Assembly: GCA_963703355.1 (NCBI GenBank)
Contig: OY969813.1
Location: 3,658,001-3,722,000 of the forward strand
From: Puia sp963703355
Lineage (GTDB): Bacteria > Bacteroidota > Bacteroidia > Chitinophagales > Chitinophagaceae
Reading direction: 5' to 3'
Length of the DNA stretch: 64,000 nucleotides
In this document: positions 34,174 to 42,596 of the stretch, one piece after another
Numbering within the stretch: the first letter of the stretch is position 1
How the letters are laid out: every line of letters starts with the position of its first letter
Position numbers and translations under genes: made by a program
Notes under the pieces: generated by a model
What the model was told of the DNA's origin: nothing
Databases searched by the model: none
What the model saw: only the letters and a program-made list of their open reading frames with translations

Positions 34174-34752
34174 TTAATAGTTTTTTAATGCTTCATGCAG
34201 ATCAGAAAGTTTCGAACGCAAATGCAATACCGCGTATCGCTTTCGGGATATCAGTGTATTTACAGGAATGCCTGTTTCATCAGATATCTGATGAAAGGGG
34301 ATGCCCTCCAGTTCGTTCAGTACGAATGCCTGTTTTTGTTCAACAGGTAATTCCTCCAGCGAATCCCTTAATGTCTCCTGGAAGAGATTTCGCAGATAAA
34401 TAGTTTCCGGGTTGGATGAATCGTCGGTAAGAATGTCCAACCATCCGTTTACCTCATCGTCTTCCGTATCGGAGAAAAGTCCTTCGAGTGCTATCGGCTG
34501 CTTTTTTCGTTTCCGGTCGATGATCTTATTCCTCGCAACCGTAAATAACCAGGGAGTCAGCTGATCGATCGGTTCTTTATTTCCCAACAGCTGGTAAAAT
34601 ACATCCTGGAGGATGTCTTCCGCGTCTGCCTCATTGGTTACCCGTTTGCGGATGAAACCCAGCAGACGTCTGCTGTAGTCTTTAACAACCGACGTTATGG
34701 AATTTGTTTTTGACCCGGTCATCGGTATTGATATCGTTTCTGCCTGCCACAT
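34174..34752 (-). CDS. ECF-type RNA polymerase sigma factor
   Basis: The 192-residue protein has sigma region 2 (about 25-85: DYSRRLLGFIRKRVTNEADAEDILQDVFYQLL, then LTPWLFTVARNKIIDRKRKK) and region 4 (about 130-185: LRDSLEELPVEQKQAFVLNELEGIPFHQISDETGIPVNTLISRKRYAVLHLR). The linker is acidic (DTEDDEVNGWLD). No sigma 1.1 or 3 is present. It heads a probable three-gene operon with a small membrane protein and the YihY gene. A second in-frame ATG (MTGSKTNS) ten codons in is an alternative start. Confidence 0.92.
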   Translation of the reverse strand: MWQAETISIPMTGSKTNSITSVVKDYSRRLLGFIRKRVTNEADAEDILQDVFYQLLGNKEPIDQLTPWLFTVARNKIIDRKRKKQPIALEGLFSDTEDDEVNGWLDILTDDSSNPETIYLRNLFQETLRDSLEELPVEQKQAFVLNELEGIPFHQISDETGIPVNTLISRKRYAVLHLRSKLSDLHEALKNY

Positions 34753-35138
34753 GATTAATGGGGTAGACGAACCAGCAGAAGATTTATTTTAAACACTTCA
34801 ATGAATTCCTATAAGAATATTCCATCCCGAATTTGCAAGTCGGAAATGTTAAAAGTAATCAGATTTAAGGGATGAGGTAATGTATTTGGATGAAAAAACA
34901 CGTTCGGAATCAACCTGTTAAAAAAAGAGACGCGCCAGAAGGTCTTCGCTGACTCCTATAAAACTTAACTTTCGTCAAGTTTTACAAAAATTTTATGATA
35001 AGATGATGTAATTTTGCAGCCCGAAATAAAAAAATAATCTGGTTACCCGTCTGTTTGAGATTTTTAACACCACCGGATGATGACCAAGTGAAGGTTTGGA
35101 TCTGCTTGCTGAGTTCCGTGAAAATTTAAATACGAGTA
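34753..35138. promoter_or_regulatory. Divergent regulatory region between sigma factor and PAS kinase
   Basis: The 386-bp gap has no coding frame of note. A Bacteroidota-type -7 element TAATTTTG lies at 35009-35016, which would give a leader of roughly 115 nt for the PAS kinase gene. Just upstream an inverted repeat AAAACTT (34960-34966) / AAGTTTT (34977-34983) with a 10-nt spacer could be an operator. I see no clear promoter for the sigma gene. Confidence 0.45.
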
Positions 35139-36626
35139 ATGAGTACCAAAATCAATTCGGGAAAAATGAATTCCCTGGACACAATTTCTGCTGTGAAGGG
35201 GCTGAATAAACTTTCCATAAAAGACCGCTTAATCAAAGAAAGGGAACTTTCTGACCTGATTATCAACTGTCTTCCCGGTATTTTTTATCTGTTGGATCAG
35301 CATGGTAGACATTTGAGATGGAATAAAAATTTTGAGACAGTTACTGGTTATAGTGCAGATGAAATCCGCGAGATGCATCCCCTCGATTTCTTTGAAAGGA
35401 AGCATCATGATACAATGAATGCGGCAGTTGCAAAAGTTTACAGGGAAGGATACAACGAGATAGAGATGGAATTTATCGATAAGAATGGCAAGCTTTCGCT
35501 TTACCATTTCAACGGTATCGCTGTTAACTATGAAGGTAAACGTTGTATGCTGGGTGCTGGCGTGGATCTCACAGCCCGTGAAGAAGCCCAGCGTGAAATC
35601 AGGGAAAACGAAAAGAAATACCGCTCACTCTTCGAACAGGCTTCAGATCCTATTCTGGTGACTGACTACGACGGAAATTTTACTGACGTAAACGGAAGCT
35701 TCTGCAAACTCTTTGGATATACAAAAAGAGAATTGCTCCGCATGAATATTAAGGCACTACTTTGTCCAAAACAATATATAGAGAAGCCAATCCGGAATGA
35801 CCTGGTAATGAAGGGTAAACATTTTATGAGTGAGCGGCTGATGATTCATAAAAACGGAGATGTTATAGATGTGGAAGCCAATGTGAAAAAATTCGGCGAC
35901 GACAGTGTAATGGCCATCGTGAGGGATGTTACGAAGATCCGGAAGATGCAGCGTGAGATGGAACAGGAGAGACTGGATCTGCAGATCCAGGAGCAGAGAA
36001 AGATAACCCGTGCAGTGATTAAAGCACAGGAACGCGAACGAAATATCATTGGCCGGGAGCTTCACGACAATGTAAATCAATTACTGGCCAGTGCGAGAAT
36101 GGTACTTAGTTCCGCGAAAGCAAAAGCAGCCGGCAAAAAAGATTTTGTGGATCAATCCATCCGGCTGATCGACTCCACCATTCTCGAGATCCGGGTACTG
36201 GGAAGAAAACATGTAACACCGCTGAAGGGCTTCGATTTGAAAGAACAAATTCAGTCGCTGATCAAGATCATGGAAGAAGGTATCGGATTCAAGATAAGTT
36301 TTGAATACGATTTGCCGTCAAAACCCGAATTGCTGGATGATCTGAAACTGAACATCTACCGCGTGATTCAGGAGCAACTGAACAATGTATATAAACATGC
36401 ATCAGCTTCCAGGGTTCAAATAAAAATGACTGCAGAAAACGGTCAGATACATGTCCTGATCAATGATAATGGAATCGGTTTTGAAGTAGGAATGAAAAAA
36501 AGCGGCATTGGAATCGTGAATATTATCAACCGGATAGAATCATTCAATGGCACCGTTGGTTTTGAAACAAAACCCGGAATTGGATGTAAACTGGATATCC
36601 GTATCCCGATGATTTTTCAGAAATAA
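35139..36626 (+). CDS. Cytosolic PAS-PAS sensor histidine kinase (NarL-type HisKA_3)
   Basis: The 495-residue protein has no membrane segment. PAS domain 1 (about 35-150: LINCLPGIFYLLDQHGRHLRWNKN split by the usual turns, VTGYSADE) and PAS domain 2 (about 160-275: LFEQASDPILVTDYDG, KLFGYTKREL) are followed by a coiled coil. The HisKA_3 dimerisation domain comes next (RERNIIGRELHDNVNQ, phospho-His in ELHDN), then a HATPase (NNVYKHASASRVQ, INDNGIGFE, GIGIVNIINRIES). It would phosphorylate an unlinked LuxR/NarL-type regulator, as no such gene is adjacent. Signals are sensed inside the cell. An alternative start is ATG 35166. Confidence 0.92.
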   Translation: MSTKINSGKMNSLDTISAVKGLNKLSIKDRLIKERELSDLIINCLPGIFYLLDQHGRHLRWNKNFETVTGYSADEIREMHPLDFFERKHHDTMNAAVAKVYREGYNEIEMEFIDKNGKLSLYHFNGIAVNYEGKRCMLGAGVDLTAREEAQREIRENEKKYRSLFEQASDPILVTDYDGNFTDVNGSFCKLFGYTKRELLRMNIKALLCPKQYIEKPIRNDLVMKGKHFMSERLMIHKNGDVIDVEANVKKFGDDSVMAIVRDVTKIRKMQREMEQERLDLQIQEQRKITRAVIKAQERERNIIGRELHDNVNQLLASARMVLSSAKAKAAGKKDFVDQSIRLIDSTILEIRVLGRKHVTPLKGFDLKEQIQSLIKIMEEGIGFKISFEYDLPSKPELLDDLKLNIYRVIQEQLNNVYKHASASRVQIKMTAENGQIHVLINDNGIGFEVGMKKSGIGIVNIINRIESFNGTVGFETKPGIGCKLDIRIPMIFQK

Positions 36627-36630
36627 TACG

Positions 36631-37284
36631 CTAATCTTTCATAAATCCCTGAGCCTGCAGTTCAGTTACCAGCATCTGGGTATATTGTTTACTCGCTTTC
36701 ATGGCTGTTGGCGGATTCACCACTTTAGACTGCATAGAGATCAGCATTTTTTCCGTATTGGCATTGAACAGGTTGCTTTCGATAAAATAAGTTTTATCGG
36801 TTTCATAATAACCGGGGGTATAAAATGCAGGACTGTATGCATAGTAGCCACTATAATAAGTTCCATAACCAGGATAAGGAACGAATACTCCGGCTGAACT
36901 ACCCGGGACGTAATGTGTTTTTGATTCCTGATCTACCAGTGCTACCGTAAAAATGCCGTCGCAGCCAAGATCTCGAATGGCCTTCAGGAGAACATCGTTT
37001 TTGGGTAATTTATCAAGTGTAAGAATCGGTCCGAATGCATCTATACTTTTTACCGTTCTAATACCCTTGGACTCCGCAGCATTAGCGAGATCATTTTCAA
37101 GATTAACCTGCACATCATAATTCTGGGTCATCACAAAAATAAAAATCTTGTGTTTGCCTGGTTGCGGAACCGGTTTATCATCCTTATTTACCCAGGTCGC
37201 CATAATGCGCATGGAAGAACTGGAACATGAACTGAAGGCAACTGACAACAAAACCGCGTAAATGGAGACTTTCAATGTGGACAT
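36631..37284 (-). CDS. Lipoprotein, DUF4136-like
   Basis: The 217-residue protein has an SPII signal (AVLLSVAFSSC, lipobox FSSC). The mature part reads IFVMTQNYDVQVNLENDLANAAESKG, then LGCDGIFTVALVDQESKTHYVPG, a Gly/Tyr/Pro-rich loop, and TYFIESNLFN, MLISMQSKVVNP, YTQMLVTELQAQGF at the end. This layout resembles the DUF4136 group of outer-membrane-associated lipoproteins. The function is unknown. The stop lies 5 bp from the convergent stop of the PAS kinase. Confidence 0.75.
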   Translation of the reverse strand: MSTLKVSIYAVLLSVAFSSCSSSSMRIMATWVNKDDKPVPQPGKHKIFIFVMTQNYDVQVNLENDLANAAESKGIRTVKSIDAFGPILTLDKLPKNDVLLKAIRDLGCDGIFTVALVDQESKTHYVPGSSAGVFVPYPGYGTYYSGYYAYSPAFYTPGYYETDKTYFIESNLFNANTEKMLISMQSKVVNPPTAMKASKQYTQMLVTELQAQGFMKD

Positions 37285-37349
37285 GGGTTAATGATATGGT
37301 ATGTTAAAGGCTAATGTTTCTTTTAATTCCGCAAACTACGAAATTTAAC

Positions 37350-37419
37350 GCGTTATGCGCTCAGCGTTATGCGTTATGCGTTCAGCGTTTTGCGTTACGC
37401 GTTTTGCGTTACGCGTTAC
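37350..37419. repeat. Ten-unit 7-bp array (GCGTTnn) at gene end
   Basis: Ten consecutive units are in exact 7-bp register: GCGTTAT, GCGCTCA, GCGTTAT, GCGTTAT, GCGTTCA, GCGTTTT, GCGTTAC, GCGTTTT, GCGTTAC, GCGTTAC. The reverse complement is nnAACGC, the same unit as in other arrays of this window. The last unit contains the stop codon of the GMC oxidoreductase (37416-37418). Confidence 0.92.
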
Positions 37420-39125
37420 AATTCATTCTTTTTCATCTGACTTACGGCATAGTCACATGCGCGCGCTGTAAGTGCCATATAGGTTAGTGAAGGATTTTGC
37501 GTAGATGTTGAAGTCATGCAGGCCCCATCGGTAACAAAAACATTTTCGCAGGCATGCATCTGGTTCCATTTATTCAATATGGATGTTTTGGGATCTTTTC
37601 CCATACGCGCACCCCCCATTTCATGAATATCAAGACCAGGGGCCTGATTGCTGTCGTTTGTTTTGATATTCGTAAATCCCGCTTTTGTGTACATTTCAGT
37701 CAGTTGCTCCGAAAAATCTTTCACCATCTTGTTATCGTTTTCATCATATTCCACCGAGAATTTCAAGAGTGGAACACCCCAGGCATCTTTCTTTTGCGTA
37801 TCAAGACTTAGATAGTTCGTTTCCTTTGGAATGGTTTCGCCCATCATATGTGAACCTACCCTCCATGGACCCAACTCTTTTTTTGCGAGATTGTTTTTCA
37901 ATTCAATCCCAAATCCATCTGGTTTAGGGGAACTGAAACGGCCCGAATAAAAACCGGCAGCATAACCTCTGAGAAAATCTGTTTCCTGTTTGTGAACATT
38001 TCGAAAGCGGGGTATGTATGCACTGGTTGGTCTTCCTCCGGCCGTGGTGCTATCCATAAAACCATCGTATTCTGCAGAAATATGTCCTCTGTAATTATGA
38101 AAGGCAAAATATTTACCAAGTACCCCGCTGTCATTTCCAAGTCCATTGGGAAAACGATTTGATTTGGAATTCAGCAGTATGAGGTTTGTATTGATTGCTG
38201 CAGCATTTACAAAAATGATTCTTGCAAAATAATCAACTATCTCTTTTGTATTTGTATCCACAACACGTACTCCGGCGGCTTTACCCTTTTTTTCATCATA
38301 GAGAATGGAATGCACCACTGAAAATGGGCGGAGGGTCATATTGCCCGTTTTAAGGGCCCAGGGAATGGTGGTGGAATTGGCGGCGAAATATCCCCCAAAT
38401 GGACAACCACGCTGACAAAGATTTCTGTTCTGACATTGCCCGCGGCCCTGATCCAGATGTATTTGTTTCGGCTCAGTCAGGTGTGCGCAACGCGCATAAA
38501 TGACGTGACGGTCTTTATAATTTTTGGAAATAAAATCCTTAAAATAATTCTCTACACAGCTCAGTTCCAACGGCGGCAAAAATTCTCCATCGGGCAACGT
38601 ATCCAATCCGTCTTTATTTCCGGAGATTCCAGCGAATTTTTCTACATAACTATACCAGGGTGCAATGTCTTTGTATCTGATAGGCCAGTCAACAGAGAAC
38701 CCGTCGCGTGCCGGGCCCTCATAATCGTAGTCACTCCAGCGCTGTGTCTGGCGCGCCCACAATAGGGATTTACCGCCCACCTGATAACCCCGGATCCAGT
38801 CAAAAGGTTTTTCCTGTACATAGGGATGATCCGTATCCTTTACAAAAAACTGTATGGCATCTTCCCTGAAAGCATAACATCTGCTGACTACAGGATTCGC
38901 TTCCTGTATTTCTTCCGGAATTTTTCCGCGGTGCGGAAATTCCCAGGGCTGCAAATTGGTTGTTGGATAATCTTTGTTATGAACCACATCACGACCTCTT
39001 TCCAATACCAGCGTTTTCAGTCCTTTTTCACATAATTCTTTTGCAGCCCATCCACCACTCATGCCTGATCCAATTACGATCGCATCATAGGTTCTGTTTT
39101 TCACACCATCATTCAGATTGCCCAT
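37416..39125 (-). CDS. GMC-family FAD oxidoreductase
   Basis: The 569-residue flavoprotein has an N-terminal FAD fold (AIVIGSGMSGGWAAKELCEKG, then VLERGRD), a mid-region GQCQNRNLCQRGCPFGGYFAANSTTIPW, and the C-terminal signature DIHEMGGARMGKDPKTS plus VTDGACMTSTSTQNPSLTYMALTARA, which contains the active-site His/Asn region. It oxidises sugars, polyols or similar substrates. It starts 15 bp downstream of a gluconate 2-dehydrogenase subunit-3-like gene, the common two-gene arrangement for periplasmic GMC dehydrogenases. It has no own signal peptide, so it may be carried by its partner. Its stop codon lies within a heptad array. Confidence 0.92.
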   Translation of the reverse strand: MGNLNDGVKNRTYDAIVIGSGMSGGWAAKELCEKGLKTLVLERGRDVVHNKDYPTTNLQPWEFPHRGKIPEEIQEANPVVSRCYAFREDAIQFFVKDTDHPYVQEKPFDWIRGYQVGGKSLLWARQTQRWSDYDYEGPARDGFSVDWPIRYKDIAPWYSYVEKFAGISGNKDGLDTLPDGEFLPPLELSCVENYFKDFISKNYKDRHVIYARCAHLTEPKQIHLDQGRGQCQNRNLCQRGCPFGGYFAANSTTIPWALKTGNMTLRPFSVVHSILYDEKKGKAAGVRVVDTNTKEIVDYFARIIFVNAAAINTNLILLNSKSNRFPNGLGNDSGVLGKYFAFHNYRGHISAEYDGFMDSTTAGGRPTSAYIPRFRNVHKQETDFLRGYAAGFYSGRFSSPKPDGFGIELKNNLAKKELGPWRVGSHMMGETIPKETNYLSLDTQKKDAWGVPLLKFSVEYDENDNKMVKDFSEQLTEMYTKAGFTNIKTNDSNQAPGLDIHEMGGARMGKDPKTSILNKWNQMHACENVFVTDGACMTSTSTQNPSLTYMALTARACDYAVSQMKKNEL

Positions 39126-39140
39126 ATTGTTAAGTTGAGA

Positions 39141-39674
39141 TTATGCAGTTTTTACAGGAATACATCCCTGGAATTTTCCGGGAATCATTTTATAGCCACG
39201 GATTTCAGTCATGTAATATTCACAGGTTGTGTACGCCTCAATCGTTAATTTTTTAGTCGATTGATAGAAGAAAGACAGCGCATCTCCTGGTGACTTTTGT
39301 TTGTCCAAGTCAGCTACAATAGATTTTCTTTCATCATCCGTTATGGCAGAAAATGATTTGCCTGTTTTATTTTTAACGAAAGCTTCAAAGGCTTTCATGC
39401 CTTCCACGTATTTTTCCTGATTGGTCTTTGTATAACAATCGTCTACCATTTTCAGTGCAAATAAATGTGCCGACAAATCCCTGGCCCCGGGTGTATCTGT
39501 TTTTGGAAGTATGGTTTCCGCCAGATCGCCAAGCATATCCTCATCTTCGGGTAAGATTTGTATGCGCTTTAGCGGGACAGAAACTTTCTTTTCATCCTGC
39601 ATACAGGAGGGCAGCAATGCAACACCTGCCCAAATCAATAGCAATTGTTGTATGGCAATTCGTCTGTTAGGCAT
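39141..39674 (-). CDS. Gluconate 2-dehydrogenase subunit 3-family protein
   Basis: The 177-residue protein has a twin-arginine-like leader that ends in a lipobox (MPNRRIAIQ ... ALLPSC). The mature helical part contains LAETILPKTDTPGARDLSAHLFALKMVDDCY, the family hallmark, and AYTTCEYYMTEIRGY-like C-terminal helices. Such subunits escort and anchor the FAD subunit at the membrane or in the periplasm. The partner is the GMC oxidoreductase directly downstream. The electron acceptor is unknown, since no cytochrome gene is adjacent. Confidence 0.87.
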   Translation of the reverse strand: MPNRRIAIQQLLLIWAGVALLPSCMQDEKKVSVPLKRIQILPEDEDMLGDLAETILPKTDTPGARDLSAHLFALKMVDDCYTKTNQEKYVEGMKAFEAFVKNKTGKSFSAITDDERKSIVADLDKQKSPGDALSFFYQSTKKLTIEAYTTCEYYMTEIRGYKMIPGKFQGCIPVKTA

Positions 39675-39763
39675 GCATGGTACAATTTGAGTTTTTACCG
39701 GGTATTTACAGGAACAGTAAAGCTATGAAAATTGCATAAATAGGTTATCTTTATATCGTTAAT

Positions 39764-40162
39764 ATGAAAAAACTTCTTGTTTCAATTCTCGCAATCCTGT
39801 ACATCACCAGCTCCTGTGAAGCAACGGTGTATCTACACTATTGCATGGGCAAACAGGTAAGTTTTAGTTTCAACCCAGATCATTCGCGGAGTTGCCATAC
39901 TTGTGGAATGAAAAAATCCGGTAAAGGAAATGGCTGTTGCAGAGATGAAGAAAAAATAATAAAATCTGATCCCGGACCAGGAATATCGGCTCAGTTTATT
40001 TCCATTGACCTCAGCAAAAAAGTTACCTGGTTATATACGGAATACAACATTTATTCAGTACCCGTTTTAGGTTCTACTGTTTCTCTTATCCCGCTTACAC
40101 ATGGACCACCCGGCTACTATCCGGTGCCCAGATATCTGAAGAACTGCTTTCTGCTGATTTGA
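39764..40162 (+). CDS. HYC_CC_PP-family secreted protein
   Basis: The 132-residue exported protein (signal KKLLVSILAILYITSSCEA) shows the three markers of the family: HYC in YLHYCMGKQ (about 25-33), Cys-Cys in GNGCCRDEE (about 56-64) and Pro-Pro in HGPPGYYP (about 118-125). An additional pair SCHTCGMK adds more Cys/His. The concentration of Cys and His with an export signal suggests metal binding outside the cytoplasm. It is followed by an HMA-domain protein and a barrel protein on the same strand, which supports a metal-handling role, probably copper. That is inferred from context. Confidence 0.85.
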   Translation: MKKLLVSILAILYITSSCEATVYLHYCMGKQVSFSFNPDHSRSCHTCGMKKSGKGNGCCRDEEKIIKSDPGPGISAQFISIDLSKKVTWLYTEYNIYSVPVLGSTVSLIPLTHGPPGYYPVPRYLKNCFLLI

Positions 40163-40243
40163 TAATCTCATCCCGATTATTCCCTTTCGGGATGCATTTC
40201 CATTTGTCTCCAATTATTTTATCAAGTCATTTCAATTCTTTTT

Positions 40244-40765
40244 ATGAAATCCATTCATATTTGTTTTATAGCGCTCGGATTATTTATACAGTCCGTTTCT
40301 TTCGGTCAGATAAAGTCTGTTACACTACAGGCAAGTGGCCTCACCTGCAGTATGTGCAGCAGGGCAATTTATAAGTCACTTCAGCAAGTTTCTTTCGTCT
40401 CCAACGTGCAGGAAGATATTGAACATACCAGTTATCATATACAGTTTAGTGATCCTGAAAAGATTTCACTGGATAAATTGAAAAAAGCGGTTCAGGATGC
40501 AGGCTTTACAGTTGCCAGGATGGAAGTGAAAGCTAATTTTAAAAATGCTGACGTAGCCAGCGACTCCTCTCTAAGAATAAACGATGTCATTTTCTACTTC
40601 GTTGGCATTTCAAAGCAAAGCCTGAACGGAGATAAGAGTCTGCTCATTCTCGATAAAGATTTTCTTTTAGAGAAAGACAGAAAAAAATATGCAGGCGAAT
40701 ATGGTGCCGTACCACAGCCTGCGAATGGCGAAAGAGTTTTTCATGTAACCATTGAGAAATCATAA
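40244..40765 (+). CDS. Secreted heavy-metal-associated (HMA) domain protein
   Basis: The 173-residue protein has a signal peptide ending SVSFGQ. Residues about 22-85 form an HMA domain with the metal-binding loop SGLTCSMCSRAI (CxxC) and the usual LDKLKKAVQDAGFTV second half. The remaining 90 residues are unassigned. HMA domains bind Cu(I) and similar ions. An exported version would scavenge or sense metal in the periplasm. It lies between the HYC_CC_PP gene (about 80 bp gap) and a barrel gene (stop and start within 2 bp), which indicates one operon. Confidence 0.86.
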   Translation: MKSIHICFIALGLFIQSVSFGQIKSVTLQASGLTCSMCSRAIYKSLQQVSFVSNVQEDIEHTSYHIQFSDPEKISLDKLKKAVQDAGFTVARMEVKANFKNADVASDSSLRINDVIFYFVGISKQSLNGDKSLLILDKDFLLEKDRKKYAGEYGAVPQPANGERVFHVTIEKS

Positions 40766-40766
40766 C

Positions 40767-41588
40767 ATGCATTCCTTCTCAAAATTTCTGTTCTTCAGTT
40801 TATTACTGATGACGGTCTCGTTTGCAGCGAAATCTCAGGAACTGTTCGTTTTCACCGAGCCGGCCAGCAACATGCCGTCAAAGTCGCTGGGGATAAGGGC
40901 GAGCAACTGGCTGATGTATGATAAAGCAGCCGCTACCCTTAACTATCAGTTGATTCCGGAAGTCATGTTAGGTGTGAACAAAAATGTAATGATCCACCTC
41001 GACGGATTCTTTACAAATCAGAACGGCAACTTCCACGGGGTAGGTGCCGGGACTTACATCAAATACCGGTTGTATTCTGTGGATGACGTGAATCGTCATT
41101 TCAGAATGGCTGTTTTTGGCCGTGCCAGTTTGAATAATTCGGCAATCTTTCAGGAAGAAATAGATCTGACCAGAAATAATACGGGTTACGCACTGGGTCT
41201 GATTGCCACGCAACTACTGCACAGACAGGCAATTTCTGCGTCCGTTAGTTTTAATCAGGCGTACAACAACGGATCGGTAAATAAAATTCCTGCGGGCCAG
41301 GCGGATCAGGCAATAAATTTTAGTATTTCCACGGGAAGACTTATTCTTCCAAAAGAATATTTGAATTATCGCCAGACGAATTTCAACCTGATGCTGGAGT
41401 TTATGGGTCAGCATTTACTAAACGAGAATGAGAATTTTATTGATATGGCGCCTGCGGTACAGTTTATTTTTAATAGTCAGACGCGTATAGATTTTGGATA
41501 TAAATTTCAATTGTATAGTGACATGCAAAGGGTAGCGCCCAATGGTTTTATGATTCGGTTTGAACATCTATTGTTTAATGTACTATAG
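40767..41588 (+). CDS. Outer-membrane barrel-like protein of metal module
   Basis: The protein has about 273 residues. ATG 40767 gives a signal peptide (FSKFLFFSLLLMTVSFAAKSQ). The mature chain shows beta-strand alternation and ends in Phe-rich strands (RIDFGYKFQLYSDMQ, GFMIRFEHLLFNVL), like small outer-membrane barrels annotated near copper or efflux loci in Bacteroidota. It begins one base after the HMA stop, so it is almost certainly co-translated. It may be an outer-membrane exit or receptor for the metal handled by the two upstream proteins. Confidence 0.75.
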   Translation: MHSFSKFLFFSLLLMTVSFAAKSQELFVFTEPASNMPSKSLGIRASNWLMYDKAAATLNYQLIPEVMLGVNKNVMIHLDGFFTNQNGNFHGVGAGTYIKYRLYSVDDVNRHFRMAVFGRASLNNSAIFQEEIDLTRNNTGYALGLIATQLLHRQAISASVSFNQAYNNGSVNKIPAGQADQAINFSISTGRLILPKEYLNYRQTNFNLMLEFMGQHLLNENENFIDMAPAVQFIFNSQTRIDFGYKFQLYSDMQRVAPNGFMIRFEHLLFNVL

Positions 41589-41620
41589 TTAATCTAGATT
41601 TGTACCGATAAGTTGACATA

Positions 41621-41655
41621 ATAATCCATAATTCATAATTCATAACCCATAATCA
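41621..41655. repeat. Five-unit 7-bp array abutting a start codon
   Basis: Units ATAATCC, ATAATTC, ATAATTC, ATAACCC, ATAATCA follow each other in exact register and the last overlaps the A of the ATG at 41655. The unit type matches the arrays that flank the IS3 element. No Shine-Dalgarno is visible, so the array itself forms the ribosome-binding region. Confidence 0.8.
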
Positions 41656-42596
41656 TGTCTCTCCACACTATCCTTGGAGCCAATGGTACTATTGCAACGG
41701 AGCTGATTCCTGTTCTTAAGTCAGAGGGAGTAAAAATCCGACTGGTGTCAAGAAATCCAAAACAGATCGAAGGAACTGAAGTGGTGGCTGCGGATGTATT
41801 AAACAGGGAACAGGTTTTTCAGGTTGTTAAAGATTCGGACATTGTTTATCTGTTAGTAGGTTTAAAATATGATATCAAAGTTTGGGAAAAGGACTGGCCA
41901 ATAATCATGAGAAATGTGATCGATGCCTGTAAGGCTAACGGCGCAAGATTGATATTTTTTGATAACGTTTATATGTACGGAAAAGTGGATGGCAAAATGA
42001 AGGAGTCTGCACCATTTAATCCGTGTACTAAAAAAGGGAAAGTGCGTGCAGCGTTAGATGAGATGCTGATACAGGAAATGAATTCAGGTGGTCTGAGGGC
42101 TATTATAGCAAAGGCAGCAGATTTTTATGGTCCAGGTGCAACGACAACGAGTGTGCCGTACATCACAATTTTTGAAAAGTTGAAAAAGGGAAAAGCTGCA
42201 CAATGTTTCGTTTCTGCGAATCAGATTCATACGTTTACGTATACACCTGACGCAGCCAGGGGTTTATATATGCTGGCCGTCACAGACAATGCGTATGGGC
42301 AAACATGGCATTTACCGAGTGCATCGCCGGCGATAACATTAAACCAATTTATTTCCATTGCGGCAAAATATATGGGTGCGAAGACGAAGGTTCAGATACT
42401 TCCCAGGTGGCTGATAAACATGCTTGCGTTATTTATTCCTATTATGAAGGAGATGAAAGAAATGCTTTATCAAAATGAATTTCCATACGAATTTGATTCT
42501 TCCAAATTTGAAGATGCATTTCAATTCAAACCTACCAGTTATGAGGATGGTATAAAACAAACGGCAGCATGGTGCCTTGCATACAAAGGAGATTAA
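41655..42596 (+). CDS. NAD-dependent epimerase/dehydratase-like protein
   Basis: The 313-residue protein has a Rossmann fold of the extended SDR type: ILGANGTIATELIPVL at the N-terminus (glycine motif in variant form GANGTIA), VAADVLNREQ, a variant active site with NVYMYGKVDG (Tyr present, Lys pattern altered), and the PCTKKGKVRAALDEML helix. The atypical YxxxK suggests an atypical SDR that may bind NAD(P) without classical epimerase activity. Its 3' end overlaps the convergent Gfo/Idh/MocA gene by 4 bp, and its start lies directly on a heptad array. Confidence 0.85.
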   Translation: MSLHTILGANGTIATELIPVLKSEGVKIRLVSRNPKQIEGTEVVAADVLNREQVFQVVKDSDIVYLLVGLKYDIKVWEKDWPIIMRNVIDACKANGARLIFFDNVYMYGKVDGKMKESAPFNPCTKKGKVRAALDEMLIQEMNSGGLRAIIAKAADFYGPGATTTSVPYITIFEKLKKGKAAQCFVSANQIHTFTYTPDAARGLYMLAVTDNAYGQTWHLPSASPAITLNQFISIAAKYMGAKTKVQILPRWLINMLALFIPIMKEMKEMLYQNEFPYEFDSSKFEDAFQFKPTSYEDGIKQTAAWCLAYKGD

